NCBI RefSeq assembly: GCF_017591425.1
Contig: NW_024464918.1
Span: 8,492,001-8,556,000 of the forward strand
Source: Ochotona curzoniae
Taxonomy: Eukaryota > Chordata > Mammalia > Lagomorpha > Ochotonidae
Direction of reading: 5' to 3'
Length of the DNA: 64,000 nucleotides
Shown here in pieces: positions 12,949 to 23,805 of this stretch. Made by a program: the position numbers and the translations under genes. Under the pieces are notes generated by a model. The model was not told the DNA's origin. It saw only the letters and a program-made list of their open reading frames with translations, and made no database searches. Numbering within the stretch: the stretch's first letter is position 1; each line of letters starts with the position of its first letter.

Positions 12949-13205
12949 GGGCAGGAGCATGGCATGGTAACCTAGTGGCTAAAGTCCTCATGTTGCACGT
13001 GCTGAGATCCTATTGGTGCCAGTTCATGTTCAGCTGCTCCAGTTCCTATCCAATACACTGCTAGTGGCCTGGGAAAGTAGTAGAAGATGGCCCAACGTAT
13101 TGTGGCTGTCGAAGCCACTTGGGGAGTGAACCAGTGTATGGAAGATCTGTATCTCCCCTCTGTAAAATCTGTCTTTCCAATACAAAATATTAATGAATTA
13201 AATTT
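12949..13205 (+). repeat. Lagomorph C-type SINE with internal deletion
   Basis: Sense copy: head gcatggcatggtaacctagt, ggctaaagtcctcatgttgc, tggcctgggaaagtagtaga, then a jump to ggggagtgaaccagtgtatg, omitting most of the segment that normally holds the gcaccc and gagacc motifs. Tail ctttccaatacaaaatatta. Total length is about 255 bases compared with about 330 in intact copies. Confidence 0.88.
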
Positions 13206-13809
13206 ACTTAGTATTGTGTTTTTCAGGGAAAAAAAACTTATCATTTGCACTTGAAAATGATGAGGAAATATTAGTATATATTTCACAAACGTATGACACA
13301 TTCCTGAAATGAATCCATCAAATTACATTGTGAGAGCTTCTGTCTCAATTTGTCATGCTTCCAGCTCAAACGAACATCCCTTCAGAGCTGGAAAAGCTGG
13401 ACAAGCCTGTGACCATCGTCAGATATTCAAATGAACATTTCTCTTTCAGAAGTCGCTCTTGAGAAAGAATGTGATAGACTTTGTTTTCAAGATCTAAGCA
13501 TTTTTATTTTTGCATTCTGTAAGCTCTCCAATTCAAGATCAAATACATCTCTATTTTTGTTTCCAAGATATTCTCTCTTCCTATACTCAACTAGTTTACC
13601 AGGTTCTAATATTTGCTAATACATATTTAAACATTCAAATGTATTTTTGAAATGCATTCCGATTCTACAGAAATTGTTATGCTTTAAAGAAAAACCTAGT
13701 TATTATCCTTTGAAATTGAAACAACCTGATATATTCAGCAGTGCTGTAAAAGATGACCAGTAAAATAATGCAGGTTACCTTGGTGACTCCTCCCTTAAAT
13801 TCAAAAAAA
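13206..13809. other. Unique noncoding sequence
   Basis: About 600 bases between a SINE and an L1 fragment. No repeat or exon is recognised. Confidence 0.5.
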
Positions 13810-14395
13810 AAACAGATAGGAGTAAATTTTAAAAGTTTAAGAGCTCTCACCAAGAAAACTATAAAACATTTTCGAAGAAAATTGGAAAGTACACCAAGTA
13901 AAAAACTGTACCTCACAGTCACTCATTGGAAAAGTTAATACTATCAAGACATCTATACTGCCAAAGTTCATCTGTAGATTCATAGCAGTACTTAGCATAA
14001 TACTACAATTCCCCACAGAAATGGAAAATAATCCTAAAATCTTTATGTAACTATAAAAGAATCTAAAAATAAAAGTAGATACCAGCAAAAATAAACAAAG
14101 CTAGAGGTGTTCTACTATCCAGCCTTAAAATGCTTGTAATGAAAACAGCAGAGTATTGGCATTCAAGTTGGCACGCACAGGGAAAGCAGTCGCAGAAGCA
14201 AGCATAAGCAAGGATAGCAGTCACTTCAGGGAAAAAAAGGCAGGGTGGGGATCAAGAATACATAGGGATTAAAAAGCAGTTTCTTCAATAAATAATAGTC
14301 TCAAAACTGAGTAGCCAGTTGAAGAACTAGAGTCTTACAATCTTCCTTCTATCTTTTCTCAGATTCGAATGTGAAACACCATGCTTCAAAGACAA
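13810..14395 (+). pseudogene. Decayed LINE-1 ORF2 fragment (3' part)
   Basis: Stretches follow the C-terminal part of mammalian L1 ORF2 in sense orientation: ggagtaaattttaaaag (a GVNF-type start), agaaaactataaaacat, gacatctatactgccaaag, tgtagattcatagcagtac, cacagaaatggaaaataatc, then ctagaggtgttctactatcc and agagtattggcat (a Y-W-H motif). The reading frame has several stops and shifts, so no enzyme can be made. Only a few hundred bases of a roughly 6-kb element remain, and a SINE lies just past its right end. Confidence 0.75.
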
Positions 14396-14401
14396 CAAAA
14401 C

Positions 14402-14675
14402 AAGGGGGCAGCACAGTGGTGACATCCTCTGTCCTGTGCTGTCAGCATGGCCACTTGTTTATGACCTGGGAAAGCAGCTGAGGAATGCCCAAGGCACTGG
14501 GATTCTGTACCCATATGGGAGACATGGAAGAAGCTGATGGTTCCCAGCATCTGAATAGCTTAGACCTGGCCTTTGCAGCAAATTTGGGAGTGAGCCAGAG
14601 GATAGAAGACCTTCTCTATTTCTCCTTTTCTCTCCATAAAAATCTGCCTCCCAAATAAAAATGACAAATAATGTT
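14402..14675 (+). repeat. Lagomorph C-type SINE, shortened near the head
   Basis: Sense copy: head aagggggcagcacagtggtg, a shortened head/B-box region, tatgacctgggaaagcagct, actgggattctgtacccata, gagtgagccagaggatagaa and tail ctgcctcccaaataaaaatg. It lies directly after the L1 fragment. Confidence 0.82.
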
Positions 14676-15481
14676 CATCTTTGCATACCTTCAGATTATA
14701 TTGTTGCATGCTATGTAACATTTTCATCACTACATTTTAAATATTTGTGGTTTCTTCAGATTCATATGCTGATATGGAAGTTTCAAAATAACTGTTCTAA
14801 CTGAACATAGCTAGGGGAGTTGTACAGTTCATGAAGGCAGAAGCTAACAAATGAACTTTATGAAACAACCCCCGCTGAACTGGAGCCCTGCTTTTAACCT
14901 GTGAGGGCACAGGGCAAAGCTATTCATGGTTGAATCCGGAAGTGGATCTTTACTGGACACAAAATGGGTCCAAGCCTAAATTTGGGTCATCCCAGCCTCC
15001 ATAAGAGAAAAAAAAAAGTTGATATGTATAAACCATTAATCGTTGGTAATTTTTATCACAGATTTAAGTGCACTTCTGCTTCTATTTTCTTGTCTTATGT
15101 AAATGGATATAACTGACAATGAAAATCAGAAAACATATCAGGTTATAAACAAGATCTCTTAAGAATACTAAATTCACATATGTTTAAGACATCTGCATAC
15201 ACTACACCTGTGTTAACAACTGTTTTGTTTTCCATTTTTATTTTTTTGGCTGCAATCTTTTGATTCATTTTAACAATGAAAATCTTTTAATATCAACAGC
15301 TATGTGATCTTACTTCATGTGAATGGTAACTGTGTTAGCTACGAGGACAACATACTTCACTCTTCTTAGAACTCTAAGAGACACAATGAATAGACATTAA
15401 GCAGCTGGGTGACTTTTTCTCTCGCTCTCTCTCTTTCTCTCTACCTTGCTCATTCTCTCATTCTTTTTACTCTTACTTTTA
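14676..15481. other. Unique noncoding sequence with a CT-rich run
   Basis: No gene is seen. A pyrimidine-rich stretch (ctctcgctctctctctttct) lies at about 15418-15460. The rest is AT-rich and unassigned. Confidence 0.5.
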
Positions 15482-15778
15482 GATTATGTATTTACTTAAA
15501 AGGTAGTGTTGCAGAGTGAGTGAGCAAGAGAAGGATCTTTGATTAGCTGTCCACTCCCCATGTTGCTGCAATGGCCAGGTGTGGACCAGGAGTCAGGAGC
15601 TTTATCTGAATCTTGTGTGTGTGTGTGTGTGTAACTGGGGTGGGGGGTGAGAGGGTGTAATTATTTCAGCCATCCTCTGTGGGGTTATCAGGGGTGGATT
15701 AGCCAGAAAAGGAATCCATCACACGTATTAGAACACCTTTGTCTCTGGCGGTAACTTAACACACTAAACCACACTGAC
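15482..15778 (-). repeat. Old lagomorph C-type SINE carrying a (TG)n expansion
   Basis: Antisense and diverged: tatgtatttacttaaaaggt, ggatctttgattagctgtcc, actccccatgttgctgcaat, caggagtcaggagctttatc. A run of nine TG repeats at about 15615-15632 interrupts the middle. The head side resumes near gcggtaacttaacacactaa. Confidence 0.65.
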
Positions 15779-15934
15779 ACATGTGCAACTTTGCACCAGA
15801 GGTTTTCTTCTTCAGGAAAAACGCAGAATGAAAAAATACTACAACATGGAGTGCTGTTTCTGCAGACACTAGTATAATGCAAATGAGATTTTAAATTTCT
15901 AACTGATGTTCATTTTATTTGAAGGGTGAAGAGA

Positions 15935-16221
15935 CCAAAACAGAATTAGACAATCATTTTGCATCCACCTGTTCAAATCCCAAATGTCCACAAAGGGCTT
16001 GCACTAGGGCAAGTTGAAATCAAGAGCCCAGAACTCCATCTGGGATTCCCATGTTGGTGGCCAAGACTCAAGTACTTGAGCCATCATCTATTGCCTTTCT
16101 GGCTTTCCATGACTAGAAAGCTGGATGGGAAGCAGAGGAGTAGGGACTGATACCAAGCATTCCAATATAGGATTTGAGTATCCCAAGTGCTGACTTAACT
16201 ACTGTGCCAAATACCCTCTCC
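15935..16221 (-). repeat. Old lagomorph C-type SINE
   Basis: Antisense and diverged: gcaagttgaaatcaagagcc, ctccatctgggattcccatg, ctcaagtacttgagccatca, tctattgcctttctggcttt, and a head side near gctgacttaactactgtgcc. The phrase aagtacttgagccatca marks the older C SINE subfamilies. Confidence 0.75.
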
Positions 16222-16270
16222 AACTGAGATAATATTTGCAAAGCACTTAGCACAGGATGAGGAACACAGT
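16222..16270 (+). repeat. MIR/L2-type 3' end fragment
   Basis: The stretch tgagataatatttgcaaagc followed by acttagcacaggatgagg matches the shared 3' region of mammalian MIR elements. It directly follows an old C SINE. It is short, so the assignment is tentative. Confidence 0.45.
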
Positions 16271-16613
16271 TTGGACACTATTTTCTTCATACACCAATTT
16301 TGTTCACAGTGTTTGTCCTTATCCCATTTAGCAAACTGAAATTGTCCACAATATCTCTACATTTGATGATATGCATGTGTGCACTTGTGCACACAAAACA
16401 CTCCAAAAAAAAAAAATAAAAGAGTAGCTGTTCTTGTTTTTCATAATAGGACATGATTGATTCATTACTAACATATTTATTAATGCCCATTTTATCAAAT
16501 GTGCTTCCATTTGTGGGATTTAACAGATTAAAACAGGAAATATACTTGCTGAGTTCTCCTTCTAACATGAATGATAATAACAATAAAAACTCTAAATAAA
16601 TAAATAAAAACTG

Positions 16614-16905
16614 CATTGGTGTTACAGCACTGTATGTGAGTGGCCATCAGCAACACTGGAATCCAAAATAGGTGGCAGTTAGGGTATCAGCTGCTCCACT
16701 TGCAAATCCAACTCCCTGATAATGACCTTGAAACCACAATGCAAGGTAACTCCATTACTTGAGCCTGTCCCATGCACATGAAATCATCTATATTTTTTCT
16801 GTCTCCTGGCTTTGTCGTGGCTCATTCCTTAAAATTGCAATCATACAAGGGGTAAACCACCAAATGAAAGACCTCTCTTTCTCAAACTATTTCAAATAAA
16901 CAATA
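16614..16905 (+). repeat. Old lagomorph C-type SINE
   Basis: Sense and diverged: ggtgttacagcactgtatgt, agctgctccacttgcaaatc, caactccctgataatgacct, attacttgagcctgtcccat, and tail side aaatgaaagacctctctttc to atttcaaataaacaataa. The wording agctgctccactt is characteristic of the older subfamilies. Confidence 0.72.
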
Positions 16906-18384
16906 ATTTATTTAAACTCTACGGTATAAATGAAGAGAAGGCAGAGCACAAATGTTGAGGGAGGAAGGAAAAGTGATATATATCAGAGTCCCAACAGTGG
17001 TAATAGACAAGTAACAGGAGTGCCCAATTTCTTATCTTCAAATTGGTCACATAGAACCATTTAGTAGGGTTTAGGGGAGAGCAAGTAAAAGTAAAAGCCA
17101 TAAAAACTTTAATCCATACCTTTGGCTGTTACTTAATTTTTTCATAGCATCATATTTTAACACAGGAATATAAACAGAAACCCTCTTGCTTTTGGGGAAC
17201 TGGAGGATATAATGTCTAATGCATAAGAAGCTTTGACTACATGGAAGGATGGGAGAATGGAGGATGAATACAGCTGTCTTAGGGGATATCAAAGAATAAC
17301 TGCAGTTAATTTGCAGGCAAGAGACTTTCCCAATGAGCTAAATTAAAGTAAGAATAATCAAGCCAGATTTTGATGTACACACAAATGAATTCACCTGAGA
17401 ACCACATAAACATGCAATATTTTAATAAATAGCTACTTTCCAGTTGTGTTTGAATGCATTCTACACAATTATCTTCTATGAGTGATGGGTTTCCCATTCT
17501 ATTTTACTATCTCAGGTGTTGTTCTTATCTGTCTAGGTATAACCAAAGTAACACAAGGGGTATTAAAAGTGATTAAAGTCTGTCAGAAACTTGACAGAGC
17601 TGACTTCTTAAAACTAATGAAGAACAGAAGGCACATTAAAACTCTTCAAGCGGTGGTAACTCTTCTTGGAGATTTACTCAAGCATTCACATATGAGAGGC
17701 TCATTCAATGAAGGAATACAAACAGAGCACCGATCATTACAACTGTGTTCATCCAATCAAACAAAGAACTGAATCTCTGTTTTTCAGAATTTTGAATGTG
17801 TGTTCCCAACTACAGAGGGCATTTTTTTTTCTGCAGATGACATTTCTTTGAACAGATTTTGCATTCCTGTCTATACGCCAGCATAAGGTAATGAGAAGTT
17901 ACATTAAGTAAGCTTCTTTTACTTTCTTACCTCCACAGATGGCTCTGGTGTGAATCTTACCTAACCACATCAAGAGTATCCTTTACCCAAAATACTCTAC
18001 TTCTGAGCGTACAGTCGTTTCTAGCAACTCCCAGAAAAAAAAAAATGAAAGTGCCCTCGTACATGATTTATAAACATTTTTGAGTATTTTTACTTTTGAA
18101 AGTTTACTAATTTAAACAGAAACCATTTTTTGTATTTCATAGGCACAGTTCTAAGAAGATAATTGCTGTTCCTTCTCTCTTCTCCCTCCATCAACTCCCC
18201 TTTCTCTTCCCCATTTTTCCATTAATTTCTGCAAGGATAGATTTAGAATCCGTTGTAATTCACTAGTGGTCTGAACACCCAACAAGTACATGGCAGGAAG
18301 ACCACAGCTACACAGGAATAAAAACAAGGGTTAAACACCAAAGTCAATTCACAATTCTATTTAATTCCTGTTCATTTTTTTTGT
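16906..18384. other. Unique noncoding sequence, no gene recognised
   Basis: No repeat is recognised. A 96-codon open frame at 17482-17772 is among the longest here that does not lie on a repeat, but it has no family motif, no signal sequence and no flanking splice signals, so it is treated as chance. Confidence 0.5.
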
Positions 18385-18442
18385 ACACTATATGTGCCAT
18401 GTCTTTAAGCACAGTATCTCATCACTATTACTATCATTATAA
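18385..18442 (-). repeat. Possible MIR/L2 fragment
   Basis: The run cactatatgtgccatgtctt, then aagcacagtatctcatcact, resembles the antisense end of MIR/L2 elements, whose usual text is tactatgtgccaggcac followed by ctaagcac and atctcat. Short and diverged. Confidence 0.35.
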
Positions 18443-20520
18443 AAGCTTAAAGCAAGGCAACTTATTGCCTGGAAACAAGCTGTACCCTTCCCAAAGCAGA
18501 TGAGGATAATATTTAAATTTCCAAGTTGAGAACAAGGCTGAGCAGGAACTTGTTAAAGGGTAGTTCCATACCATTCTTCAAGTAGCCCATAATGTACAAT
18601 GCATAATAAGCATCTGACTTTGTATAGGAACAAGTAAGGATTCCCCCCCCACCGTATCACATATTTCTTATTTTATTATCTGAAGGCACTACTATTATTC
18701 ATCATTTGATCAATGAAGGGCAACTCCATGTATCTTATGCTGAATTCCAACCACTTGAAACATACAAAATGGAACAATCATCAATTGGCTGTTTATTGCA
18801 AAACACCCAGCCACTCATAGGAAGGGTAAAATACTGGGATTTAGTGTATTTTCTTTGGGAGCTCTCTCTTTGGCAAGGGTAAGAGATACAAATTTAAACA
18901 CAAACAGAAACATTCAAATGGAAAATAATGTATACAAAAATGAACACTGTTGAAAGATAGGCTGCTAATTTAACAGACGCTGGCCTATCTCTACTTCTAA
19001 GAGTAGAAGGGATAAACGGTGACTGAATGCAAGGAATATGTTGAACATTTGAGTTCACCTGGCATTCTGAGAAAGACAAGGAAAATGTACAAAAAAATTT
19101 CTACAAATAATAGAGTCTGACATATGTAGTACTAGACTGCTGGAAGATATTTAATATTTTGGCTGGACAATTTCCTGGATTTATTCTGGTTTTCATTATA
19201 GAATAAACAGATAATGATAGAACACTTCATTGATGAATCCAGGTCAATAGTATGAATGTTACTCTTGTATTACAATCAGTATTGTATTACATTGGTATTA
19301 CCAATACCAATTAATTAATTCATGCTCTGTTGAGTTATGCTAAAGGAAGGATTAGTGGTAGCACGGACTACCGAACAGTCAGCGGAATTCTTTCTTCAGT
19401 ACACCATTCTACAAACCCACACTGTTGTACTTTCTTTTACTACATATCTGTGTCATTTTATTGTCAGCTCTTATATTTTCTATCTGCCTATTCTGCTATT
19501 TCCCTAAGCAGCATTGGTAACATTAAAATATAAACCCACTCATGCTTTCCATAAGCACTGCAAAATCCATGTTCACATGTAATTTTTGAAATTTTAGGAG
19601 AAAAAGAAATAATTGCATGAGTCAGATGGCATGATGAGGCCTCGTAGTCTCTTTTCAGAAGGCATATGGGTGAAACTTACAAAACTGGGAAGATGAGTGA
19701 GAATGACTATAGAGAATAAACCTATACATGTAAGGAAATGTGTAATTTTGAACTTGACTATCCTCCTCCATTATCCCACTGATAAATACTAGTAGGATTT
19801 TACACACAAAGTAATAAGTGGAACTGAGATCACAAAGAACTTGTGTTATCGAGAGACAACCTAGAGCCTTATAAAGTTTTTGAAGAAACAAGTGGTAATT
19901 AATCACAGCAGTCCAGAATAGCTTCCTTGGAAGATTACTGTAGAAGTTTAAACAATAATTCTGGAAGAATATGTCCTGATCATATCAGAACATTCCTAGA
20001 ATTAGGCAAAATTAGGATGCTACAAAATAAGTTAACTAATGGCATGGATGAGAGGCAAAGAAATTCACAGAGCACAAAGCTGGGTGGATGCTCGCGGTGA
20101 ATCAGTTCTGCAGGGTACCCAGGATCAAACACATGTTGCAGCTGCAGCCTTGCAGTCAAGCTCTCTCTCATGATGATTCAGGCTTTGAGCCTCCAGATGG
20201 CATGGAAGATGGAAAATCAGAAATTTATCAAGCAGAAGAATGGGACTTGTCCTCCACTCTGTTCATGTTTTCAGTACTTTGTTAACTACGTTACAGGCTT
20301 TTTTAATACATCAGATAAAAACTTCATTTATCTGACATATAATTATAAGTTTCAATAAGGTTTTCACTTCTAAATTAAGCCATATACCAGAATTGAATCC
20401 AGCATTTATCACCAAAACTTATCAATAATCACATTCCTTAATCTCATTATGTATCAAACCACTGCTACAGTGATTCATGTAGATTATTCTGTTTGTGGAA
20501 CCATTCCTCAATCTTAATGT
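18443..20520. other. Unique noncoding sequence with small inverted repeat
   Basis: No gene or known repeat is seen. It includes an eight-base C run (18643-18650). At 19291-19311 a perfect 9-base inverted repeat (attggtatt / aataccaat, 3-base loop) follows a duplicated ttgtattaca. Its role is unknown. Confidence 0.45.
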
Positions 20521-21410
20521 GAAAATCTCCTCTTGCTGCCTCAGCAGGCACGCCCTCTCTTTAACAGCACTGCATCAATTGCCAAAGGCTTATTCTTGAT
20601 CCCCTCATATGTTACTTAGCCTCCTTGAGAATTTGTCAATTCCACCCTGTGAGTATCATGATAGATTTATCTTTACCTAAATATTGTCTTCCTTAACCAA
20701 ATGTGCATTACCCACCAGACACCCACGAATACAAGATATCAATGTATCATAATTTATATTCCCACTTCTGTATCAGCAGCTTGCTTTAGGTATCCCAATA
20801 TCTGTAAATTGAAACACTCTCTCCCTTATCTTTCAATCTTACATGTCTAGGAAGCCAAAAAACAATACATTAATAACTAATACCCCCCAAATAATTCCCT
20901 CTTTGAGGAATATGTGCTACCTATCAATTCTTCACCAAGGGAAAGGACAGCTGCTGTTCCCTCTGGTCACCATGTCTTGCCCATTCCTTCCTACACATGA
21001 CTGCCGAAATCATCTTCCAGAGCACAGTGCTCTCGACGTGTACGCCTCCACCCCAACTTCCAGCAGTCCCTGCGCAGTTAACCACAGACCTGGAAGTCTG
21101 TCATTCATAGCTCTTAATATTCTAGCCTGAAATGACCTGAATCTAAATTTCCTGAATCTAAATTTGCAATGATTCCACGACATGAAGGGGATATTTAGGA
21201 CCTGCTGATGATTATTCTTTTCTTTGCATATGCTCTAAATGAACCTACTTTTCTTCTTCCATGTTGCCTGTGATATCAAGCCGCATATATTTGTCACTGG
21301 GTTCTTTTTAGCAAATATCCTTCCTACAACTGTGACTTCTATCTACTGTGAATCCTCATATATCAGAGCCAAAGTCCTTACACCTAGGTTTTCAATAAAT
21401 ATTAATTAAA
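20521..21410 (+). repeat. Possible ancient L2-like sequence
   Basis: The stretch is rich in CCT/CTT words and ends near 21390 in caataaatattaattaaact. This recalls the caataaatatttgttgaatg end of L2 elements. The internal match is poor and I cannot align it confidently. A 95-codon open frame at 20843-21130 has no supporting features. It contains a perfect 15-base tandem duplication (cctgaatctaaattt) at 21136-21165. Confidence 0.25.
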
Positions 21411-21714
21411 CTGAAGTCCTTTCACAAACTCACGTTTAAAATGTTAAACGTACACTGGCCCTTGTCTTCCTTTAGTTCCAGAAGAATACGGGCTTTACAA
21501 AACTTGTCTTCTTTAGAACTCTTTCTTTCCATCTCTCCTTGTCTCCTCCCTCCTTTTAATGCTGCAAAAGCATCCACTGAAAAGAAGTTTCAAAGACACA
21601 TGGGAACATCTGCTCTCGGAAGCCACTTGAAAAATAAGTATGCCACAGTATGGGGAAAACATCTGTGCACCGTTGAAGAGATTATTAGTTTTGCTGAAGG
21701 AAAGCAACAGAGAA
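21411..21714. other. Unique spacer before a (CA)n repeat
   Basis: No gene is seen. It holds a perfect 8-base inverted repeat (acgtttaa / ttaaacgt, 4-base loop) at 21432-21451. Open frames on both strands extend into the CA repeat and owe their length to it. Confidence 0.45.
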
Positions 21715-21755
21715 AAACACACACACACACACACACACGCACACACACACACACA
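21715..21755. repeat. (CA)n microsatellite
   Basis: About 20 CA units with one CG interruption near 21739. Confidence 0.95.
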
Positions 21756-22791
21756 TGAAAATGAATCTTAGCAAGGGACACTGGAGCATTTCATTGGAGA
21801 CCAGATGACTACATTATGCTTAGTCCTTGTTGCACTGTTTTTATTTTTTTAGAAGAGAAAGAAGAACTATTGTGCCCACCTGCTTGTATTGTTGAGTACA
21901 CAACCTACGTAAGTGTAACTTTATCTGATTATTCAAAATGTAGATGAGCTTCCAGAAGCCAGCATTTTATCTCAAATGTACCAATTGCACGTAGATAATA
22001 GGCACCTGTGAATTACTATAAAAGAAGCTAACTTTGATGCCTTGACTTCTCTACTCAGACTTGAACTGACACTGTCCAACATCTTTCTCTTTATTTTACA
22101 AGATGTTATTAACGTTAAGTCCATACCTTCCATGTCTTATTTCACGACTTCATCTAAAGAAATGAGAGCTGCTGTTCAGAGCAGGCTCGCTATGACAGTC
22201 ATACAGTAATACCAAATAATTATCATCACATAAAATAATATTAGAAAATTAGTCTGGTTCCCTCTTCAAGCAACAAACATCACGCCCTATTTTTGTTAAG
22301 ATAATAGGACATGTTAGTGAATGTACAACAGCAGAATTTTAGGGAATTCACAGATCCAAAAAATCCATTTAGTCTATTTTGGCACAAATCTGCCTAAAAT
22401 ACCAGGAAATGGATGACAGCTGGAATATTTCCTGTTACTGATTTTTGGACTTACAGGGACGATAGTACAGGTTGTTGAAAGTACATCTCTAGGATGTTTT
22501 GGAATTTATTGGCATGCATGGAATGAGGCCACTATCCACGAAGAGAATAGAATTTCAAGGAGCAGTAAGCCTGGCAGTATTTTGCTTAAAGGTTGAGGAC
22601 AGAACATTTAGAACTGAAACACATCAAGAATCATGTTGTTCAATCTCCTGAGTTTACAAATACCACCCGGGGTAAATTTATAAGCACAGAAATCTGGTCA
22701 TGGTAACGCAAGAACAGCTGCATGGTGGGAGCCTGAGCTGTGTACAGAAACAGTCTAAAGGTATTGCTATCTGTTTTAAAAGGCTTTGCTA
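21756..22791. other. Unique noncoding sequence, no gene seen
   Basis: About 1 kb of AT-rich sequence with no recognised element. Confidence 0.5.
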
Positions 22792-22990
22792 TAGGGGCAG
22801 CCATTGCAGCTTAGTGTTTAAGGGACTGCTCAGGATTCCAGCCTGTCACATCGCAATGCTTCTCTGGGTCCTAGTCCCTCCTCTTCCAATCAAGGCAGTC
22901 AAATCCAACCCAAGTACTTGGGTTCTGACCACTCACATGAAATCAGGAAGGTGTCCCTGTGACAATCACTTTCATATGTCAGGATGGCAG
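22792..22990 (+). repeat. Old lagomorph C-type SINE, partial
   Basis: Sense and diverged: head side ggggcagccattgcagctta, gtgtttaagggactgctcag, then tccaacccaagtacttgggt and ctgaccactcacatga. The 3' part is not clear. A 160-codon open frame at 22700-23182 crosses this element and is not convincing as a gene. Confidence 0.55.
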
Positions 22991-23130
22991 CCTTGTGACT
23001 GTCTTTATTCATGCTTTCCCAGAACGAATGAGCTTCCAAGGAGCAAAAATATGGTGGCTCCTTTCATTATAAAGTTTGAAAAACATATTATCAGCCTAAC
23101 CCATGTATCAAAGCTTTGTCTTTTAAAGAA

Positions 23131-23600
23131 AAAATTATTTATTTTGAAAAGTGAGGGCCCGGCGGTGTGGCCTGTTGGCTAAGGTCCTCGCCTTGAATGT
23201 GCCAGGATCCCATATGGCTGCCAGTTCTAATCCCAGCAGCTACACTTCCTCTCTATCTCTCCTCTTCTCTGTATATCTGATTTTGTAATAAAAATAAAAT
23301 AAATCTTCAAAAAAAAAATAAAAGTGAGAGAGAAATCTTCCATCTTCTGGTTCACTCCTCAAAGGCCCACAGTTGTGGGTGCTGGGCCATTCCAGAGATG
23401 GGAACTTGCCACTCCATTTGCAACTCTCATAATTGTTGTCACATCTCCAAGTAGCTGGATCATTACTTGCTGTCTTCACAGGCACATGGGTTGAAAGCTG
23501 GATTAGAGGTGATGTAGCTGGGACTCAACCTGGCACTCTAATACAGGATCCGGGCATCTCAAATACCAGATAAATAGAGTATGCTATAACACCACCCTGA
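23131..23600 (-). repeat. Old lagomorph C-type SINE, host of a nested SINE
   Basis: The antisense tail side is at 23131-23155 (aattatttattttgaaaag). The element resumes at 23321 with gagagagaaatcttccatct, tctggttcactcctcaaagg, ggtgctgggcc and a degenerate head around 23570-23595. A younger sense SINE at 23156-23320 splits it, flanked by copies of aaagtgag. Confidence 0.75.
23156..23320 (+). repeat. Internally deleted C-type SINE nested in an older SINE
   Basis: The head is good (ggcccggcggtgtggcctgt, ggctaaggtcctcgccttga) with a B-box-like ggttctaatc form (cagttctaatccc). The sequence then jumps from cagcagctacacttcc straight to tctctatctctcctcttctc and the tail ctgattttgtaataaaaata. It is about 165 bases, half the normal length, with the middle missing. 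The duplicated aaagtgag on each side shows it was inserted as a unit. Confidence 0.88.
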
Positions 23601-23757
23601 TTCCTTTCCTCTTCTTCCCTGGCAACTACTGACCCATTCTTTTTTAGTGTAGGTGTGCTTACTCCAGACCCTTCTATAAGTAGAATTGTACTTCATGTAC
23701 CATTTTGAATATAGCTTCCTTCACTTCACAGACTGCATCTACAATTCAACCATGTAC
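23601..23757. other. Unique spacer
   Basis: No feature is recognised between the SINE pair and the TA repeat. Confidence 0.45.
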
Positions 23758-23805
23758 AAATACATATATATATGTGTATAACATATATATATATATATAT
23801 ATATT
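23758..23805. repeat. (TA)n-rich microsatellite
   Basis: Two TA blocks (about 23761-23772 and 23784-23804) separated by gtgtataac. Confidence 0.93.

Noticed and set aside
21441..21758. Open frame ending in a threonine-histidine repeat
   Set aside because: The repeat is the translated (CA)n microsatellite.
22700..23182. 160-codon plus-strand open frame
   Set aside because: Crosses an old SINE and the start of another; composition and content are repeat-derived.
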